The notes under the pieces: model-generated
What the model was told of the DNA's origin: nothing
Seen by the model: the letters and a program-made list of their open reading frames with translations, nothing else
The model's database searches: none
Translations under genes and position numbers: made by a program
Assembly (NCBI RefSeq): GCF_025290835.2
Contig: NZ_JAOCQD020000002.1
Coordinates: forward strand, 1,426,001 to 1,490,000
Length of the DNA stretch: 64,000 nucleotides
Direction of reading: 5' to 3'
Source: Aquabacterium sp. OR-4
GTDB taxonomy: Bacteria; Pseudomonadota; Gammaproteobacteria; Burkholderiales; Burkholderiaceae_C
In this document: positions 54,899-64,000 of the stretch, piece by piece
Layout of the letters: each line of letters starts with the position of its first letter
How positions within the stretch are numbered: position 1 is the first letter of the stretch

Positions 54899-56491
54899 TC
54901 ATGCTGCGCCCCGCATCGCCAGTGCCTGGGCGGCCACGGCCGCATCCAGGAAGGGGCGCTTGACGCCGGCCACGTCCTGGTAGTCCTCATGGCCCTTGCC
55001 GGCGATCAACACCACATCGTTGGCGCCGGCCTGGCGCACGGCGTGGCCGATGGCCTCGCGGCGGTCTTCGATCACCGCCACCGCGGTCGAATCCGCAATG
55101 CCGGCGAGGATCTGGCTCAGGATGGCGCCGGGCGATTCGGTGCGCGGGTTGTCGCTGGTCAGCACCACGTCGTCGGCCAGGCGGTGGGCGATGGCGCCCA
55201 TCAGCGGGCGCTTGCTGGCGTCGCGGTCGCCACCGCAGCCGAACACGCAGCACAGGCGGCCGCCGCGCGCAGCAGCCAGCGGGCGCAGCGCGGTGATGGC
55301 CTTTTCCAGCGCGTCGGGCGTGTGGGCATAGTCGACCACCAGCTCGGGCTGGCCTGGGGCGGCGGGCACGCGGTCCATGCGGCCGGGCACCGGCGTGAGC
55401 CGCGGCACCACGGCCACGGCCTCGGCCAGGCCCAGGCCCAGCGCGCGCAGGGCCGCCAGCACCACCAGCAGGTTGTGCGCGTTGTAGTCGCCGATCAGGC
55501 CGCTGCGCAGTTCGGCGCGGGCCTCGCCACCGTCGGCCAGGCGCTCCACCACGCTGAAGGCCAGGCCGCCATCAACGTAGCGCAGGCCATCGGCGCGCAG
55601 CCGCGCATTGCGGTGCTGCACCGCGCACGACCAGACATCCAGCCCACCCTGGCCGCTCAATTCAGCCGCCAGGCTGGCGCCCTGCGCATCGTCCACGTCG
55701 ATGGCGGCGGCGCGCAGGCCCGGCCAGCTGAACAGCGCGCGCTTGGCGGCCCAGTAGGCGGCCATGTCGCCGTGGTAGTCGAGGTGGTCTTGCGTGAAGT
55801 TGGTGAACTGCGCCACCGCGATCGGCGTGCCGGCCAGGCGGTGCTCGGCAATGCCGATCGACGAGGCCTCGATGGCGCAGGCGCTGCAGCCCTGGTCGGC
55901 GAGCTGGCGGAAGGTGGCCTGCAGCGTCACCGGATCGGGGGTGGTCAGGCCGGTGAAGTCGATGCGGCCGAGCGCGCCATCGAGCGGCGGCTCGCCCACG
56001 CCCAGCGTGCCCACCACGCCGCAGCGCCGGCCCAGCGCGCTGAGCGCCTGCGCCGTCCACCAGGCGGTGCTGCTCTTGCCATTGGTGCCGGTGGCCGCCA
56101 CCACCTGCAGCGCGGCACCGGGCTGGCCGAACCACGCGGCGGCGATGGCGCCGGTGGCAGCCTTCAGGCCCGGCAGGGCGGCGATGCGGGCCTGGCCCGG
56201 GGCGGGCGCAGCGCCGGCAACAGTGTCGGAGATGGCCTCGGAGAAAGCCTGGGCAAAGGCCTCGACGCCCTCGGCTTCCACCAGGCAGGCGGCGACGCCA
56301 GCGGCCAGCGCGGCGGCCACATGGGCGCGGCCATCGCTGGCGTAGCCGGGCCAGGCGATGAAGACATCGCCCGGCTGCACCCGGCGGCTGTCGGTGCGCA
56401 GTGTGGCGCCGGCCGAGGGCTGGCCGGCCTGCAGCGCCAGTTGCGCGCGCAGCCAGGCCACGGCCTGTTCAGGGGTGTGCAGCCGCTGCAT
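54899..56491 (-). CDS. murE: UDP-MurNAc-L-Ala-D-Glu--2,6-diaminopimelate ligase
   Basis: A 530-aa cytoplasmic ligase; the start MQRLHTPEQAVAWL lies 2 nt after the ftsI stop. P-loop is ATGTNGKSSTAWW (Ser where Thr is usual). Other motifs: TTPDPVTLQ, CAIEASSIGI, NFTQDHLDYHGDMAAYWAAK, VDYAHTPDALEKAI and SDNPRTESP. The DNPR motif marks the meso-diaminopimelate-adding form rather than the lysine form, consistent with a Gram-negative. Confidence 0.96.
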   Translation of the reverse strand: MQRLHTPEQAVAWLRAQLALQAGQPSAGATLRTDSRRVQPGDVFIAWPGYASDGRAHVAAALAAGVAACLVEAEGVEAFAQAFSEAISDTVAGAAPAPGQARIAALPGLKAATGAIAAAWFGQPGAALQVVAATGTNGKSSTAWWTAQALSALGRRCGVVGTLGVGEPPLDGALGRIDFTGLTTPDPVTLQATFRQLADQGCSACAIEASSIGIAEHRLAGTPIAVAQFTNFTQDHLDYHGDMAAYWAAKRALFSWPGLRAAAIDVDDAQGASLAAELSGQGGLDVWSCAVQHRNARLRADGLRYVDGGLAFSVVERLADGGEARAELRSGLIGDYNAHNLLVVLAALRALGLGLAEAVAVVPRLTPVPGRMDRVPAAPGQPELVVDYAHTPDALEKAITALRPLAAARGGRLCCVFGCGGDRDASKRPLMGAIAHRLADDVVLTSDNPRTESPGAILSQILAGIADSTAVAVIEDRREAIGHAVRQAGANDVVLIAGKGHEDYQDVAGVKRPFLDAAVAAQALAMRGAA

Positions 56492-56493
56492 GC

Positions 56494-58260
56494 TCAGAAG
56501 CTCTCGGGCGCGGCCGGCAGGGCCTTGGCCATGACCTGCGGCGTGACATCCAGATCGGGCGCCACGTTCATCATGCGCAGGGTTTGCTGCACCACCTGGC
56601 CGAACACCGGCGCGGCCACCGCACCACCGAAGTAGACGCCGTTGCTGGGCTCGTCGACCATCACGCCGACCACGATGCGCGGCTGGGTGATCGGCGCCAT
56701 GCCCACGAACCACGAGCGGTACTTGTTGCTGGCGTAGCCGTGACCTTCCTGCTTGTGCGCGGTGCCGCTCTTGCCACCCACCGAGTAGCCGATGGTCTGC
56801 GCCAGCGGGCCGGTGCCGCCGGGGCCGGCGGCCATCTGCAGCATCTTGCGGATCTCGCGCGCGGTCTCGGGCGAGAACACGCGGATGCCGCTGGCCGGTT
56901 GCTCCTGGCGCAACATCGACACCGGGATCACCTCGCCGTCGCGCGCAAAGGTGGTGTAGGCGCGGGCGATCTGCAGCAGCGAGGCCGACAGGCCGTAGCC
57001 GTAGGCCATGGTGGCCTGCTCGATCGGGCGCCAGCTCTTGTGCGGGCGCAGCCGGCCGGTCACGGCACCGGGAAAGTTGATCTGCGGCTTCTGGCCGTAG
57101 CCGACCTTGGAGTACACCTCCCACAGCTCCTGCGGCGGCATCATCATGGCCATGCGCACGGTGCCGATGTTGCTGCTCTTCTGGATCACGCCCTGCGTGG
57201 TGAGGCCGCCGTAGGGGTGGGCATCCTTGATCGCGAAGCCGCCCACCACCATGCTGCCGGGCGTGCTGTTGATCATGCTCTCGGGCTTGACGCGGCCGCT
57301 CTCGAGCGCCTGCGCCACGACGAAGGGCTTCATCGTCGAGCCGGGCTCGAAGATGTCGGTCAGCGCGCGGTTGCGCAGCTGTTCGCCATTGAGGCCGGCG
57401 CGCGCGCCGGGGTCGTAGCTGGGGTAGTTGGCCAGCGCCAGGATCTCGCCGGTCTGGGTGTCGAGCACCACCACGCTGCCGGCCTTGGCACGGTGCTGGG
57501 CCACCGCCTCGCGCACCTTCTGGTAGGCAAAGAACTGCACCTTGGCATCGATGGCCAGCGTGATGTCGCGGCCGTCGGCCGGCTCGACGCCGGTACCCAG
57601 GTCTTCGATCACGCGGCCCAGGCGGTCCTTCACCACGCCGCGTGCACCCTTCTTGCCCTGCAGCTCCTTCTGGAACGCGAGCTCGATGCCTTCCTGGCCC
57701 TGGTCGTCGAGGTTGGTGAAGCCGACCACATGCGCGGCCGACTCGCCCTCGGGGTAGCGGCGGCGGTATTCGCGGTCTTCGTACAGGCCCTTGATGCCCA
57801 GCGCCTTGACCTGCGCCCACAGCGCGGGCTCGGCCTGGCGGCGGATCCAGGCGAAGTTCTGGCTGCCGCTGGCCAGCTTGGCGTCGAAGTCCTTGGCGCT
57901 GAGGCCCAGCAGCTTGATCAGCTTGGCGCGCTGCTCGGGCGTGGCCTGAAACTCTTTGGGAATGGCCCAGATGCTGGGCACCGGCACGCTGGTGGCCAGC
58001 AGCTGCTGGTTGCGGTCGAGGATGCGGCCGCGCGTGGCCGGCATCTCCAGCGTGTGGGCGTAGCGCTTTTCGCCCTGCATCTGGAAGAACTGGGTGCCGA
58101 TCAGCTGGATGTAGGCGGCGCGGCCCAGCAGGCCGGCAAAGCCCAGGCCCACCGCGGCCACGATGAAGCGGCTGCGCCAGTTGGGGGTGCGGCTGGCCAG
58201 CAGCGGGCTGGTGGCGAAATCAACGCCACGCACGCTGGCCGGGGCAAGCAGCTTCTTCAT
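56494..58260 (-). CDS. ftsI: Peptidoglycan D,D-transpeptidase FtsI (PBP3)
   Basis: A 588-aa septal transpeptidase anchored by one N-terminal helix (residues ~30-52). The dimerisation/PBP domain (~70-230; ATRGRILDRNQQLLATS) precedes the transpeptidase domain. Active-site motifs are STMK (S308, K311), SSN (362-364) and KSGT (GGKSGTAHKQ). It works with FtsW, encoded in the same cluster. The start overlaps the ftsL stop by 4 nt. Confidence 0.97.
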   Translation of the reverse strand: MKKLLAPASVRGVDFATSPLLASRTPNWRSRFIVAAVGLGFAGLLGRAAYIQLIGTQFFQMQGEKRYAHTLEMPATRGRILDRNQQLLATSVPVPSIWAIPKEFQATPEQRAKLIKLLGLSAKDFDAKLASGSQNFAWIRRQAEPALWAQVKALGIKGLYEDREYRRRYPEGESAAHVVGFTNLDDQGQEGIELAFQKELQGKKGARGVVKDRLGRVIEDLGTGVEPADGRDITLAIDAKVQFFAYQKVREAVAQHRAKAGSVVVLDTQTGEILALANYPSYDPGARAGLNGEQLRNRALTDIFEPGSTMKPFVVAQALESGRVKPESMINSTPGSMVVGGFAIKDAHPYGGLTTQGVIQKSSNIGTVRMAMMMPPQELWEVYSKVGYGQKPQINFPGAVTGRLRPHKSWRPIEQATMAYGYGLSASLLQIARAYTTFARDGEVIPVSMLRQEQPASGIRVFSPETAREIRKMLQMAAGPGGTGPLAQTIGYSVGGKSGTAHKQEGHGYASNKYRSWFVGMAPITQPRIVVGVMVDEPSNGVYFGGAVAAPVFGQVVQQTLRMMNVAPDLDVTPQVMAKALPAAPESF

Positions 58261-58604
58261 CGTGCGGCTCCATCGGCGCGTGCGCCGGGCTTGGCCGGCA
58301 GGCCGGCGGCCTTGCCGGCCGGAATCTCGGTCAGCGTGGCCGTGGCCTGGCCTTCGTACATGGTGACGGCCGGGGTGACGGTGCGCATGCCCAGCTTCTC
58401 GCGTGCGGTGCTGTCCACGCGGTACGAGGTGGCCTGGCCCTGGCGCTCGGCCTCGAGCCGGGTGCGCTCACCTTCCAGGCGCAGGCCTTCCTGCTCGGCC
58501 CGGTGGATCTCGGCAAACAGCCGCCGCGCGTCATAGGCATTGCGCACCAGCCACAGCGCGCTGGCAATCACCGCCGCCAGCAGCAGCACATTGAGCCGCG
58601 CCAT
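58257..58604 (-). CDS. ftsL: Cell division protein FtsL
   Basis: A 115-aa bitopic protein: one helix (LNVLLLAAVIASALWLV) and then a coiled coil (AEIHRAEQEGLRLEGERTRLEAE), the standard FtsL design, forming the FtsQLB complex in the periplasm. The C-terminal tail is Ala/Gly/Pro-rich. The ATG at 58604 overlaps the rsmH stop (TGATG), preferred over the GTG one codon earlier. Confidence 0.93.
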   Translation of the reverse strand: MARLNVLLLAAVIASALWLVRNAYDARRLFAEIHRAEQEGLRLEGERTRLEAERQGQATSYRVDSTAREKLGMRTVTPAVTMYEGQATATLTEIPAGKAAGLPAKPGARADGAAR

Positions 58605-59605
58605 CACGGCACCTCCGTGCGCTGGGCCACGCGCAGCATGGCCGAGCGGGAACGCGGGTTGGCCGCCACCTCGCCGGTGCTGGCGCGCAGCCGGCCCAGC
58701 GCCTGCAGACGCATGGCCTTGGGCGGCGCCATCGGGGCGCGGCGGTCGATCTCGTCCTTGCTCTCGCGGGCGATGAAGGTCTTGACGATGCGGTCTTCCA
58801 GCGAATGGAAGCTGATCACCGCCAGCCGCCCGCCCGGGGCCAGCAGCGCCAGCGCGGCGCTCAGCCCCTGTTCGAGCTCCTCGAGCTCACGGTTGACGAG
58901 AATCCGAAGAGCTTGAAACGTGCGCGTTGCAGGGTCCTGGCCCGGCTCGCGGGTCTTGACCGAACGAGCCACGAGCTCGGAAAGCTCGGCTGTGGTTCGA
59001 ACAGGGCTCCCGCCCTCCCGGCGAGCAACAAGCGCCTTTGCAATCTGAACAGCAAACCGTTCTTCGCCGTAGTCACGTATCACCTCTGCGATGCGGCGCT
59101 CGGGAGCGCTGGCCAGAAAATCCGCGGCGGTTTCGCCACGGGTGGTGTCCATGCGCATGTCCAGCGGCGCATCGAAGCGAAAGCTGAACCCGCGCACGGG
59201 GTTGTCGATCTGCGGCGAGCTGACACCCAGGTCGAGCAGCACGCCCTGCACCTGCGCGATGCCGCGCGCGGCCAGTGCCTGGCCCATGCCGGCGAAGCTG
59301 TCGTGCACGATGCCAAAGCGCGCATCCTCGGCGGCCAGCGCCTCGCCGACGGCGATGGCCTCGGGGTCCTTGTCGAAGGCGACAAGGCGGCCGCCCGGGC
59401 CCAGCCGGGCCAGCAGCGCACGGCTGTGGCCGCCGCGGCCGAAGGTGCCGTCGATGTAGGTGCCGTTCAGGCGCGCCTGGTGCGCGGCGACATCGCCCTC
59501 GTCCAGCGCATCGAGGCCGAGCACGGCCGACACCGTCTCGTCCAGCAGCACCGTGACATGGGTGTGCGGGGCGGGACTGCTGGCATGGGTGCTGGCCGGG
59601 CTCAC
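58604..59605 (-). CDS. rsmH: 16S rRNA m4C1402 methyltransferase RsmH
   Basis: A 333-aa SAM-dependent enzyme methylating N4 of C1402 in 16S rRNA. The start is the GTG that overlaps the mraZ stop (GTGA). Motifs: [64 protein letters not shown] and [12 protein letters not shown]. From about 58892 to 59090 the codons change sharply (GTT, GCT, CTT, CGT, ATA, ACA), unlike the C/G-ending codons on both sides, while the protein stays intact. This looks like a recombination patch from a lower-GC relative. Confidence 0.96.
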   Translation of the reverse strand: MSPASTHASSPAPHTHVTVLLDETVSAVLGLDALDEGDVAAHQARLNGTYIDGTFGRGGHSRALLARLGPGGRLVAFDKDPEAIAVGEALAAEDARFGIVHDSFAGMGQALAARGIAQVQGVLLDLGVSSPQIDNPVRGFSFRFDAPLDMRMDTTRGETAADFLASAPERRIAEVIRDYGEERFAVQIAKALVARREGGSPVRTTAELSELVARSVKTREPGQDPATRTFQALRILVNRELEELEQGLSAALALLAPGGRLAVISFHSLEDRIVKTFIARESKDEIDRRAPMAPPKAMRLQALGRLRASTGEVAANPRSRSAMLRVAQRTEVP

Positions 59606-60030
59606 AGCACGAAGTCCTGGATGGCCGCCGGCATGGCCGTGGCCAGCGTCTGCGCCTCATGGGCGGCGTAACGCACCGGATCCCACAGCTCGAGGTGGCG
59701 GCCGTTGCCCATCAGCAGCACGTCCTTGTCGAGCCCGGCCACGGCACGCAGCTCGGGCGACACCAGCACGCGCGCGGCCGAGTCGATGTCGACATCCACC
59801 GCCGACCCCAGGAACACGCGGCGCCAGCCGTCGGCGTTCATGGGCAGGGTGAGCAGCTTGTCGCGGAAGGCCTCCCAGGCCGGCCGCGGAAACATCATCA
59901 GGCAGCCGACCGGGTGGCGGCACAGCGTGAGCTGGTTGCCGCACAGGGCGCTCAGCGCATCGCGATGGCGCGCCGGGACGGTGATCCGCCCCTTCGCGTC
60001 CAGCGACATCGCCGACGTACCCTGAAACAC
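59602..60030 (-). CDS. mraZ: Transcriptional regulator MraZ
   Basis: A 142-aa AbrB-fold DNA-binding protein that represses the dcw cluster. The start is a GTG giving (M)[25 protein letters not shown], matching the family N-terminus; the longer frame upstream runs through the operator. A second swapped-hairpin domain repeats the pattern ([24 protein letters not shown]). It is the first gene of the cluster, and four MraZ-type repeats lie just upstream, so it is likely autoregulated. Confidence 0.95.
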   Translation of the reverse strand: MFQGTSAMSLDAKGRITVPARHRDALSALCGNQLTLCRHPVGCLMMFPRPAWEAFRDKLLTLPMNADGWRRVFLGSAVDVDIDSAARVLVSPELRAVAGLDKDVLLMGNGRHLELWDPVRYAAHEAQTLATAMPAAIQDFVL

Positions 60031-60036
60031 CAATCC

Positions 60037-60072
60037 AGCCACTTTGCCCCACCAATTCCCACCAAACCCCAC
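60037..60072 (-). promoter_or_regulatory. MraZ operator: four GTGGGN-type repeats at 10-bp spacing
   Basis: Reading the minus strand: GTGGGG (60072-60067), GTGGGA (60062-60057), GTGGGG (60052-60047) and GTGGCT (60042-60037), each exactly 10 bp apart. This is the known MraZ-binding pattern of repeats, 6-41 nt upstream of the mraZ start. The fourth repeat is weaker. Confidence 0.9.
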
Positions 60073-60622
60073 TTTAACTCAGAAACCCCGCTGCGATGCA
60101 GGGCCGGGCTGGAAAAAATCAGTTAAATCAACGAGTTACAGGCACTTGTGGAAGTAGGCGTCAGGAAAAAATCATTCAAAAATAGGAACTTGCAGAAGCT
60201 TGTGAAAGCAGTGCGTGAGCAATGGTGGTGGTGAGGGTGGCTCTGGCGCAGCGCCCGAACGGTGGCAACCCCCTGTTCAAGCGTGTGAATTGTCACAGAG
60301 GCAGCGGCCGGCGCCTGGCCGCAAGTGGGGGTGGCAGGCCGCGTCCGCGCCTGGCGCGCCGGCCCGCCAGGGCCCGGCCCCATGCAGCGCGCCCGCCGGG
60401 TGGAACACCGGGCGGGCGCGTTGTGAAGGGGCAGCAGGCGTGGCGGGCGGGCACCCAGGCCGGTGATCAGCCCCCCGCCCCCTCAGCCTCCTACAAGGTG
60501 TGAAGGAAGCGTCGCGAGCGGGCTCAGGGTGGTTCGAGCCACGCAGCCGTACACCCGTACACCCGTAAGGCGAGTCGCGCAGGGCCGCCATGGGCCCGCG
60601 CGGCAGGATCACTCACACCTGG
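60073..60622. promoter_or_regulatory. Upstream region of the dcw cluster
   Basis: The 60100-60230 part is strikingly AT-rich for this genome and must carry the main mraZ promoter; TTGAAT (about 60177) is a possible -35, but no firm -10 is visible. The rest is GC-rich without a convincing gene. A short GTACACCC direct repeat occurs near 60548-60568. Confidence 0.45.
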
Positions 60623-62176
60623 TCAGGCCGCCAGTGCGTCGCTCAGCGGCTGGCGCGCGCGCCAGGCCCACTTGCTGCCCAGGCGCAGGGCCTCCAGCGT
60701 GGTGGCGCTGGCGTCGGCAAAGTACAGCGCCTCGTCCAGGCCCAGGCGTTCAAACAGCCGGCGCTGGCGCAGCGAGCGGGTGCGCAGATCGCCCTCGCCT
60801 GCCGCGCCGCGGGCCTGGCCGTACAGCAGCACGGCCTGCTGCAGCGCCTGCTGGGCCGCGCCGCCGGTGGCCGGAATGGCACGCGGCGCCGCCAGCCGCA
60901 CCTGCTGGATGAACGGGTTGCGCCCGACCACCAGGCCCCAGGGGCGGTGGCCATCGACCACGTCCACGCACAGGCCTTCCAGCTTGGTCAGGCCGAAGCT
61001 GCGCGCCAGCTGCAGCCGCGCAGCCAGCCAGGGATCGCTTTGCTGCACCTGGGCGATGCCCCAGGCGGCCTCGGCGTCACTGCCCTGCACCGGCAGCACC
61101 AGCGACTGCAGCAGGGTGTGGGCATGCGCGTCGTGCTGCGCGGCGGCCGCATGCAGCCAGGCGATGGCCTGCTCGGAGCTGGCCAGGCCGGACGACTCGC
61201 GCAGCATCAACGCACCCAGCTTGCGCTGGGCTTCGGCCAGGCCGCGCGCGGCCGCCTTTTCCAGAAAGAAGCGCGCCATCTGCGGATTGGCCACCGACAG
61301 GCTGTGATCGGCATGCAGGCGGTACAGCAGCAGCCAGGCGGCGTCGCAGCCGGCATCGGCCGCGCGCAGCAGAAACGCCGCGCCCTTGCGCATGTTCTGG
61401 TGGCCCTCGAACACCTCGCTGGCCACCCCCGGCGTGGCCAGGCCGCTGAGGCCGCGGCCCAGGGTGTGGGCGGCGTCGCGATCGCCCTGGCTGGCGCAGA
61501 TTTCCAGCGCCTCGCGCAGGGCCTGGCCGTCCACGCCGTGCAGCACCTGGCCCTGGCTCTCGGCCAGTTGCACGGCCGCGGCCAGGTCGGGCGCCAGGTC
61601 GGCCTGCGAGCCGGCGGGAAAGCCCAGCGCGGCCTGCAAGGCATCAGCCAGGGCCGGCAGATCGGCCTGGGCGCGGGCCTGGGCGATGGCCTGGGTGGCC
61701 ACGGCGCGTCCATCCACCTCGGCCGCTGCGTCCAGGGCCCGCAGCACGTCGCGCAGGGCCAGGCCCGGCGCGGCGGCATCCAGCGCGGCCAGGGCGGCGG
61801 CACCGGCCGCGGCGGCGGCATGCGGCGCGCCGGCAGCCCGGCCCAGCCAGCGCCGCGCCTCGGCCTGGCCGTTGCGGCGCACCAGCAGCCAGGCGGCCAG
61901 GCGCAGCTGCGCCGGCACGCTGCCGGCCGCTGCAGCGGGCTGCAAGGCGGCTTCCTGGCCCTGCGCCAGCAGTTCATGCAGCGGCAGGCACTCGGCCAGC
62001 ACACGGGCGGCGGCCACGGCATCCACGGCCGCGGCCTGGCGCAGGTGGTCGATGCCGGCCGCCACATGGCGGGTGAAGCCTTCCACGCCCAGCAGGTAGC
62101 GCCGGCCCAGCTCGCAGCGGGCGCGCACATCGCCCTGTCGGGCCTGGGCCAGCAGTTGAATGTCCTGACGTCGCAT
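60623..62176 (-). CDS. Sel1/TPR-like repeat protein
   Basis: A 517-aa Ala-rich helical protein from ATG 62176, chosen because AAGGA lies 6 nt upstream (the ATG at 62191 is an alternative). Several Sel1-like units are visible, such as ARCELGRRYLLGVEGF, GAAFLLRAADAGCDAAWLLLYRL and ARFFLEKAAARGLAEAQRKLGALML. No signal peptide or membrane helix. The last ~130 residues (VVDGHRPWGLVVGRNPFIQQVRL) form a different domain that I do not recognise. Probably a protein-interaction scaffold; partner unknown. Confidence 0.82.
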   Translation of the reverse strand: MRRQDIQLLAQARQGDVRARCELGRRYLLGVEGFTRHVAAGIDHLRQAAAVDAVAAARVLAECLPLHELLAQGQEAALQPAAAAGSVPAQLRLAAWLLVRRNGQAEARRWLGRAAGAPHAAAAAGAAALAALDAAAPGLALRDVLRALDAAAEVDGRAVATQAIAQARAQADLPALADALQAALGFPAGSQADLAPDLAAAVQLAESQGQVLHGVDGQALREALEICASQGDRDAAHTLGRGLSGLATPGVASEVFEGHQNMRKGAAFLLRAADAGCDAAWLLLYRLHADHSLSVANPQMARFFLEKAAARGLAEAQRKLGALMLRESSGLASSEQAIAWLHAAAAQHDAHAHTLLQSLVLPVQGSDAEAAWGIAQVQQSDPWLAARLQLARSFGLTKLEGLCVDVVDGHRPWGLVVGRNPFIQQVRLAAPRAIPATGGAAQQALQQAVLLYGQARGAAGEGDLRTRSLRQRRLFERLGLDEALYFADASATTLEALRLGSKWAWRARQPLSDALAA

Positions 62177-62392
62177 CGTGCTTCCTTGCATGTGGTGAGG
62201 CCGCCACGCCCAAGGCCACCGGGTGGCGCTTTGCTTCGTGGCGGTGGGCCCGGTTGGGCATGCAGGGATGATGGAAACCAGGCCCTGTCGACAGACCGAC
62301 CCGAAGATGACGATCCGGTCATCCAGCCGTCAGGCGGGCGCCATGCCGGGCCGCCACCGGCCGCCGAAAGGTGCCGCCCGCGGCCGCCCAGG

Positions 62393-62425
62393 AAAAAGGG
62401 CCGCACCCCTTGCGGAGTGCGGCCC
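62393..62425 (-). terminator. Rho-independent terminator of the porin gene
   Basis: On the minus strand GGGCCGCAC pairs with GTGCGGCCC across a short loop and is followed by TTTTT (62397-62393). It lies ~80 nt after the porin stop codon. Confidence 0.88.
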
Positions 62426-62505
62426 CTGGTCGGGAACCACCGATGCACTGCGCCCCCTGGCCCTGCCCGGCCCGAACGCCCGACAGGACCCGGCGGCGCC
62501 GGCGA

Positions 62506-63585
62506 TCAGAAGGTGTGACGCATGCCCACGCCGAAGCCGGTGGACTTGGCGGCAACGGCGCTGCCCTGGCCGCCCACGGTCATGGCCGAATCGCCCTTGT
62601 TCTTCAGCGAACCGGTCTGCGCGTACACGGCGGTGCGCTTGGACAGGTTGTACAGGTACTCCAGGCCCCACAGGGTGGCGTCGCTGTTGTTGAAGGCGCT
62701 GGAACCGCCTTCGGCATTGCCCTTGCCCAGCGAGGCGCGGAACTCGCCCTGGCCCAGCGGCACGCCGGTGCTCAGCTCGTACGTGGTGTACTTGAGCGCG
62801 CCGAACTTGCTCTGGTTGTACAGGCCGTAGACCTTGGCCACGCCGAAGTTGTAGGACACGCCGGCGTTGAAGGTCTTCAGCTTCTCGGCCGCGTACACGT
62901 CGATCTGGCTGAACGACGTGGCCACATCCACCGGGCCGGCGGCGTAGCCCAGCAGGCCACCCTTGTAGCCGTTGCCCTGCACGCCTTCGGGCGCGGCGAT
63001 CTGCAGCTGGCCGTACAGGCCGCCCAGGTTCTTCGGCAGGAAGTAGCTGACCGCGTTGTTCACGCGCAGCGCGGTGGCCGCGCCGGTGGTGGTGGCGGTG
63101 CTGACCTTGTCGAACGGGCTCTTGTTGGCGTACAGGTTGCTGCCGTTGCCAAAGCCGTTGGCGCCGAAGGCGTCGAACTTGCCCGACACGTTGAAGTTGA
63201 CCGTGTAGTCGCGGCCCAGGCGCACTTCACCGAAGCCACCCGACAGGCTCAGCGTCGAACGGCGGTTGAAGAAGCCGGTGTTGGTGGTGCCCGAGCTGTT
63301 GTAGCCCGTGCCGCCGCCAGCGGCGCCGGTGTCGCCGCTCACGCCGGCTTCCAGCCAGAAGCCGGCCAGCAGGCCGCCGCCCAGGTCTTCGGTGCCGCGG
63401 AAACCGAGGCGGCTGGTGTTCAGGCCGGCGGTGTCCATAGAGCGGGTGGTGGTGCTGCCGTTCTTGACCTGGTTGGCGCTCAGGTCCATCACGCCGAACA
63501 CGGTGAGGGTGGATTGGGCGCTGGCCGAGGCCGCTGCGGTGGCGAGCACGGCGAGGGCGATGGTGTGCGGAACGAACTTTTTCAT
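62506..63585 (-). CDS. General porin, OmpC-like (Gram-negative porin family)
   Basis: A 359-aa trimeric outer-membrane porin. Signal peptide MKKFVPHTIALAVLATAAASASAQ; the mature protein starts STLTVFGVMDLSA, typical of Burkholderiales porins. Family signs: TSRLGFRGTEDLGGGLLAGFWLEAG, RRSTLSLSGGFGEVRLGRDY and the C-terminal GFGVGMRHTF ending in Phe for BAM recognition. GGAAG lies just upstream of the ATG. The gene is likely monocistronic, with its own terminator. Confidence 0.95.
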   Translation of the reverse strand: MKKFVPHTIALAVLATAAASASAQSTLTVFGVMDLSANQVKNGSTTTRSMDTAGLNTSRLGFRGTEDLGGGLLAGFWLEAGVSGDTGAAGGGTGYNSSGTTNTGFFNRRSTLSLSGGFGEVRLGRDYTVNFNVSGKFDAFGANGFGNGSNLYANKSPFDKVSTATTTGAATALRVNNAVSYFLPKNLGGLYGQLQIAAPEGVQGNGYKGGLLGYAAGPVDVATSFSQIDVYAAEKLKTFNAGVSYNFGVAKVYGLYNQSKFGALKYTTYELSTGVPLGQGEFRASLGKGNAEGGSSAFNNSDATLWGLEYLYNLSKRTAVYAQTGSLKNKGDSAMTVGGQGSAVAAKSTGFGVGMRHTF

Positions 63586-63802
63586 GATCTTCCTTCGCAG
63601 GGGGTTTCGAACATGTCCATGGCGTCAGCCTTGTCCATGGCTTGAACGGGACATGCGGCAGCTTAGGAAGAGCGGGCCGCCCGGCGCATCTGCGGTGACG
63701 CAACCACCGCACCCATGCGAGCAAAGGGGGGCCGAAACGGCACGCGGCCGTGTCGCGCGGGCCTCAGTCCCGCCCGCCCGGCGCCGGGCGGGGTTGGCGC
63801 CG

Positions 63803-64000
63803 TCAGGCGGCGCTGGCCGGTGCCGGGAAGGCGAGCGTGAACACCGTGGGCTCGCCGGCCTGGCTGCGCACCGCCACGCTGCCGCCATGCAGCTCCATGA
63901 TCGAGTGCACGATGGCCAGGCCCAGGCCCGCGCCGCCGGCCGAATCGCTGCGCGAGGGGTCGGCGCGGAACATGCGCTCGAAGATGCGCTGGTGGTACTG
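63803..64000 (-). CDS. Sensor histidine kinase, C-terminal end only
   Basis: The last 65 codons of a minus-strand gene that begins beyond the window. It reads RIFERMFRADPSRSDSAGGAGLGLAIVHSIMELHGG..., with the GLGLAIV (G2 box) and FERMFR (F box) of the HATPase_c domain. The form with ADPSRS is typical of heavy-metal-type sensor kinases (CusS/IrlS group). It acts at the membrane in a two-component system; the response regulator is not in view. Confidence 0.9.
   Translation of the reverse strand, partial: QYHQRIFERMFRADPSRSDSAGGAGLGLAIVHSIMELHGGSVAVRSQAGEPTVFTLAFPAPASAA

Overview
The window is very GC-rich chromosomal DNA with the gene content of a betaproteobacterium of the order Burkholderiales (Rubrivivax/Leptothrix/Ideonella-like; inferred from gene style and layout, not from a search). 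Supporting signs are a complete division and cell-wall (dcw) cluster, an OmpC-type general porin ending in Phe, LpxC, and many 4-bp ATGA/GTGA gene overlaps. No rRNA, tRNA or CRISPR array was seen.

Layout. 1-13.3 kb (minus): a secreted ~3,317-aa protein made of DUF11 and SdrD/Cna-B-like repeats, overlapping a downstream barrel-like outer-membrane protein that runs off the window. 13.6-15.7 kb (plus): a coupled plsC - cdsA/ynbB-like - ruvC operon, closed by an 84-bp tandem hairpin repeat. 15.9-19.9 kb (minus): two small membrane proteins, lpxC, a Ser/Thr kinase and a haem-motif (CxxCH) HAMP sensor. 20-27.2 kb: a methyltransferase, a GyrI-like/AraC pair, a serine hydrolase, a small exported protein, a MocR-type regulator lacking its PLP lysine, an MFS carrier and a DUF2164 protein.

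27.3-41.7 kb is the most unusual part. Three cargo blocks are separated by copies of the 3' end of ftsZ: one degenerate fragment, two near-perfect ~740-bp truncated copies that both begin at FtsZ codon V161, and finally the intact ftsZ. Each truncated copy is fused to the same ~88-bp hairpin-bearing sequence. Cargo 1 is a class-C-type serine hydrolase. Cargo 2 is a low-GC patatin-like protein with a membrane-domain insertion, plus a small partner. Cargo 3 is a LysR/old-yellow-enzyme/pirin/isochorismatase set plus a broken IS1182-family transposase. The order fits repeated integration of DNA carrying an ftsZ 3' end, which rebuilds ftsZ each time and pushes the old end downstream. As a result lpxC, normally near ftsZ, lies 24 kb away.

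41.7-60.1 kb (minus) is the dcw cluster, in transcription order mraZ-rsmH-ftsL-ftsI-murE-murF-mraY-murD-ftsW-murG-murC-ddlB-ftsQ-ftsA-ftsZ, with a four-repeat MraZ operator upstream. Oddities are a ~90-residue acidic/Ala-rich insertion in MurD, a foreign-looking patch in rsmH, a 29-codon coupled ORF between murG and murC, and a 92-bp insertion with a duplicated ftsW tail. 60.6-64 kb holds a Sel1-repeat protein, a porin with a clear terminator, and the C-terminus of a sensor histidine kinase.
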